In this document: piece after piece, positions 39,124-40,000 of the stretch
Layout of the letters: each line of letters opens with the position of its first letter
How positions within the stretch are numbered: the first letter of the stretch is position 1
Assembly: GCA_012295275.1 (NCBI GenBank)
Contig: CM022671.1
Location: 35,166,683-35,206,682, forward strand
DNA length: 40,000 bases
Direction of reading: 5' to 3'
Origin: Chrysomallon squamiferum
Lineage: Eukaryota; Mollusca; Gastropoda; Neomphalida; Peltospiridae
The notes under the pieces: generated by a model
Seen by the model: the letters and a program-made list of their open reading frames with translations, nothing else
Told to the model about the DNA's origin: nothing
Databases searched by the model: none
Made by a program: the position numbers and the translations under genes

Positions 39124-39857
39124 AATAAAATAAAAATAAAATGATTTTGAAAAAAAAATAAATGAAAATGAATAAAACCATATAAAAAAGTTAAAGACAA
39201 CAAAACGTAAAGAAAGTAAAAAAACAAAAAACAAAAGATAAGAATGAAATACAAAAGAGCAAATTTGAAAGATTAAAGAAAAAACAACAAAAAGACTGAA
39301 ATTAAATGAGATTAAACTATATGTAAAAAATATACATATAAATACATATTTAAAAAAATCAATAAATAAATAAAATAAAACAAAAATAAAAAGGGAAATA
39401 AACACAGACAACAAAAAATCTAATAAAACATTTTATAATAAATCAAAAATCAAAATAAAACAGGGAAATAATGTTACTAAAATAGGGAAACCATAACAAA
39501 ATTTAAAGAATTAAAACATTATAAATTAAAATGATTAAATTTATAAATTATACAAATGGCATGAATCAAAACGAATTAAATTAAATAATAACAAAACAAA
39601 ACAAAAAATAAAAATGAACTCAAAGAAAATAAATTACATAAATATAATTTAAATATAACAGAAATAAAAATATATTAAAAAAAAGAAAGAAAAAGATAAA
39701 ACAATGTAAGATATATTAAATAGTTATATTACGTAAACATATAAAAATAATTATCACTCACGTGTGCATCTGTCTCCTGTCCATCCGTTAAAACAGTTAC
39801 ATACACATCTAGTCGAGTCGAGATTTCCATTACTACACGTTAAAGTACATCGTGGAA
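22575..39857 (-). CDS. Secreted EGF-repeat, chitin-binding, laminin-G-like protein (5' end beyond window)
   Basis: Twenty exons in transcript order: 39857-39762, 38822-38613, 37739-37632, 37133-37023, 36204-36085, 34849-34730, 33763-33644, 32570-32451, 32005-31886, 30894-30775, 29484-29365, 28107-27973, 27062-26934, 26439-26257, 25204-25040, 24463-24397, 24147-23835, 23540-23423, 23046-22961, 22613-22575. All GT-AG phases agree and give 865 residues plus stop. Order: about 14 EGF-like domains, a six-cysteine CBM14 domain, a four-cysteine CBM14-like domain, then a laminin-G/concanavalin-like domain ending VGYVDWVRVWDRC. Chitin-binding domains followed by this jelly roll are the pattern of molluscan Pif-type shell-matrix proteins (established); a tandem EGF array in front is unusual. 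Role inferred: extracellular matrix or biomineral scaffold. The signal peptide would lie beyond base 40000. Confidence 0.88.
23518..23670 (-). repeat. Partial duplication of an exon start and its splice acceptor
   Basis: The 5' end of exon 23540-23423 with its acceptor (23518-23578) recurs diverged at 23611-23670. The copy keeps an AG acceptor (GCAG at 23637-23634) but its third codon, read in the original phase, is a TAG stop, so it cannot replace the true exon. Confidence 0.7.
24781..24930. repeat. 62-base direct duplication in intron
   Basis: The segment beginning CAATTTACTTCTGAAAACAT stands at 24781-24842 and again at 24869-24930 with two mismatches. Each copy runs into an A-rich tail. 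It lies between the exons at 24463 and 25040. Confidence 0.85.
25040..25204 (-). other. Second, four-cysteine CBM14-like domain exon
   Basis: Phase 1-1 exon coding for a diverged peritrophin-like module: PFCHLKEDPNDKK early, then KECGPRTMFNVSLCVCV. The G-x-x-F/M-N-x-x-x-C pattern of CBM14 is kept, but only four cysteines remain instead of six. Directly downstream of a full CBM14 exon, as in Pif-type proteins. Confidence 0.65.
25290..25815. repeat. Diverged direct repeat with GGGGATAACTCT core
   Basis: A segment of about 85 bases (GGGGATAACTCT ... GATTTTCCTGTCC ... GTTGGGATCAGGTT) stands at about 25291-25379 and again, diverged, at about 25734-25812. A/T-rich simple sequence lies between. No function is evident; it may be a remnant of an interspersed element. 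Confidence 0.6.
25919..26185. repeat. A-run and (GAT)n/(AAT)n/(AAC)n/(AAAT)n tracts
   Basis: Simple-sequence block in the intron between the two chitin-binding exons. It ends about 70 bases before the downstream splice donor of exon 26439-26257. Confidence 0.9.
26257..26439 (-). other. Peritrophin-A type chitin-binding (CBM14) domain exon
   Basis: A phase 1-1 exon of 183 bases. Six cysteines in CBM14 order: VCDNC, GRCDMYVQCD, RDCAPGTLWNQNKKACD, then LTTC. The aromatic Y after the third cysteine and the CAPGTLWN turn fit the chitin-binding fold. It is the most G/C-rich exon of the gene. Confidence 0.9.
26445..26840. repeat. (AAT/AAC)n, (TCA)n and (TTA)n tracts
   Basis: Simple repeats filling most of the intron between exons 27062-26934 and 26439-26257: AAT/AAC-rich at 26445-26600, TCA at about 26747-26780, TTA at about 26790-26834. 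Confidence 0.85.
26934..27062 (-). other. EGF-like domain exon just before the chitin-binding exons
   Basis: Phase 1 exon with seven cysteines, CTGADNPCRNGQKAYRDAC followed by TNKCVCRC and GFGGPRC. The donor is not unique: GTACGC at 26933 keeps phase 1 with the next exon and is preferred; another in-phase GT lies slightly downstream. Confidence 0.75.
27288..27927 (+). mobile_element. Tigger/pogo-like DNA transposon, internally deleted
   Basis: The 640-bp element begins CAGTGGTATCTCGATTT and ends with the inverted match AAGTCAAGGTACCACTG. It is flanked by TA on both sides, as expected for Tc1/mariner-pogo insertion. Inside, a short frame starting at 27550 (MNRKKMSAKDSAEK) and, in another frame from 27606, VVDLARQCERSTSTICTILK resemble the N-terminal DNA-binding (CENP-B-like) part of Tigger transposases. 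The catalytic domain is absent and the frame is broken, so it is non-autonomous. It ends 45 bases from the donor of EGF exon 28107-27973. Confidence 0.8.
27973..28107 (-). other. EGF-like domain exon following the repeat cassettes
   Basis: Phase 1-1 exon of 135 bases. Six cysteines in CSRADCNNHGTAS ... CVCTCDQGYSGTYC, with a short SSDHGG linker. It resembles the cassette EGF domains but has diverged, so it is an older relative and not part of the recent expansion. Confidence 0.88.
28250..28360. repeat. (AAT)n microsatellite
   Basis: Long AAT tract in the intron upstream (in transcript order) of exon 28107-27973. Confidence 0.9.
28956..28989 (-). pseudogene. Relic of an EGF cassette exon, 3' third only
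   Basis: The minus strand still encodes KQGYTGSRCET, matching the end of the cassette exon. The 5' two thirds are replaced by 27-bp minisatellite, and the splice donor CACGTAAAT has become CATGGAAGT. It therefore cannot act as an exon. This is the best-preserved of the fragments. Confidence 0.85.
29365..29484 (-). other. EGF cassette exon 7 of 7
   Basis: 120 bases, phase 1-1, 40 residues. Differs from the others by ending CDT where they have CET; it has valine and serine at the two variable sites. Confidence 0.92.
30775..30894 (-). other. EGF cassette exon 6 of 7
   Basis: 120 bases, phase 1-1, with intact acceptor and donor. Valine/serine type; differs from cassette 1 only by a silent TGT for TGC. 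Confidence 0.92.
31886..32005 (-). other. EGF cassette exon 5 of 7
   Basis: 120 bases, phase 1-1. Alanine/serine type (GTASGTS), the same type as cassette 3 at 33644-33763. Confidence 0.92.
32451..32570 (-). other. EGF cassette exon 4 of 7
   Basis: 120 bases, phase 1-1. Alanine/leucine type (GTASGTL), the same as cassette 2 at 34730-34849, including shared changes in both flanking introns. Confidence 0.92.
33644..33763 (-). other. EGF cassette exon 3 of 7
   Basis: 120 bases, phase 1-1. Alanine/serine type. Confidence 0.92.
34730..34849 (-). other. EGF cassette exon 2 of 7
   Basis: 120 bases, phase 1-1. Alanine/leucine type; carries the CATTACCC variant that gives leucine. Confidence 0.92.
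36085..36204 (-). other. EGF cassette exon 1 of 7
   Basis: 120 bases, phase 1-1, coding for VTPAPCADNYCNYRGTVSG then CYCNCNQGYTGPRCET. Its upstream intron (plus-strand right flank from 36205) is unique and lacks the flank shared by the other six, so it marks the edge of the amplified block. Valine/serine type with TGC in place of TGT. Confidence 0.93.
36205..37022. repeat. Intron with (CA)n, (TA)n and (GACA)n tracts
   Basis: (CA)n at about 36437-36482, (TA)n at about 36882-36921 and a GACA/GGCA tetranucleotide tract at about 36922-36994. No coding sequence between the EGF exons at 36204 and 37023. Confidence 0.85.
37023..37133 (-). other. EGF-like domain exon
   Basis: Phase 1-1, 111 bases: CSPADCNYQGTARFDRTANK, CVCTCNVNYSGEHCDT. 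The CNYxGT start matches the cassette exons, making it the nearest non-identical relative upstream. Confidence 0.9.
37145..37610. repeat. TATAC/TATAG-type complex satellite
   Basis: About 460 bases of ACTATACTATACTGT-like units in an intron. Long tyrosine-, leucine- and isoleucine-rich frames arise on the plus strand from the repeat alone. Confidence 0.85.
37632..37739 (-). other. EGF-like domain exon
   Basis: Phase 1-1, 108 bases: PPCTLNCVNGQPSSTTDNCQ, CMCSPGWTGQLCDQK. Similar in layout to the exon at 39762-39857. Confidence 0.9.
37796..38600. repeat. (TTG/TTA)n then (TCTG/TCTC/TATA)n compound microsatellite
   Basis: About 800 bases of simple repeat in an intron: TTG/TTA at 37796-37905 and pyrimidine-rich TCTG/TCTC with AT islands at 37960-38600. 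The long serine/leucine/tyrosine frames here are by-products; one runs into antisense of the next exon. Confidence 0.9.
38613..38822 (-). other. Two EGF-like domains in one exon
   Basis: Phase 1-1, 210 bases. First domain ECIDYGQCLNGGS ... CGCVCRPAFTGPTC, second domain CGTCQNGGVMSTST, CSCTCVNGFSGPLCE. An adjacent-domain exon probably made by loss of an intron or by older fusion. Confidence 0.9.
38823..39761. other. A-rich intron, no coding sequence seen
   Basis: Strongly A-rich on the plus strand, with AAAT tetranucleotides near 39088-39124. Minus-strand open frames are phenylalanine/leucine-rich composition effects. I see no further exon between those at 39762 and 38822. Confidence 0.7.
39762..39857 (-). 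other. EGF-like domain exon, first visible exon of the gene
   Basis: Phase 1-1, 96 bases: PRCTLTCSNGNLDSTRC then VCNCFNGWTGDRCT. It starts inside a codon, so at least one exon lies above base 40000. Confidence 0.88.
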
Positions 39858-40000
39858 CTGAAAAATAATACGCTGTAATTATACATGTGTATATATCTGT
39901 ATCTGTATGTGTGTTTCTGCATGTCTGTGTTTGGATGTGTATATATGTATGTATGTATGTACGTATGTGTGTGTATTTATGTATGGATGTATGTAAGTAT
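39858..40000. repeat. GTAT/GT-rich repeat at the window edge
   Basis: ATGT and GTGT tetranucleotide-type repeats in the intron upstream of the first visible EGF exon. Confidence 0.75.

Noticed and set aside
38860-39414. 184-codon minus-strand phenylalanine-rich frame
   Set aside because: Composition effect of an A-rich intron; no conserved features and the frame starts inside an intron.

Overview
The window is animal nuclear DNA. It is very A/T-rich and dense in microsatellites, and its genes are split by GT-AG introns. Two secreted-protein features (peritrophin-type chitin-binding domains next to a Pif-like jelly-roll C-terminus) and short AAGGGAGATAA-like motifs suggest a mollusc, though no single marker proves this. 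All exon borders below were read by eye from splice sites, reading-frame phase and protein similarity.

Layout. 1-1340: (AAT)n and (TG)n repeats, no gene. 1361-2774 (+): a multi-pass membrane protein broken by a one-base frame slip. 3938-8428 (-): the N-terminal two thirds of the ribosome-assembly WD40 protein Notchless (NLE1); the exons for its last repeats are not in the window. 10078-13708 (-): ribosomal protein L23a (uL23), five coding exons, complete. 14978-19332 (+): a Rab34/Rab36-type GTPase, eight exons, complete. RPL23A and the Rab are head to head, as RPL23A and RAB34 are in human. 19333-22574: A/T-rich 3' region shared by two convergent genes.

22575-39857 (-) is the 3' part of a large secreted-protein gene whose 5' end lies beyond base 40000. 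Twenty exons are visible and code for 865 residues: EGF-like domains, two peritrophin-type (CBM14) domains, and a laminin-G/concanavalin-like C-terminal domain. Seven consecutive exons (29365-36204) are near-identical 120-base, phase 1-1 EGF cassettes, embedded in about 7 kb of a 27-bp minisatellite that also holds about 18 decayed exon fragments. A 640-bp Tigger/pogo-like element sits in one intron (27288-27927).

The housekeeping genes share ribosome biogenesis (NLE1, RPL23A) and membrane traffic (Rab34/36). The EGF/chitin-binding gene is the accessory and most interesting part: it looks like an extracellular-matrix (possibly shell or cuticle matrix) protein whose EGF array is growing by exon duplication.
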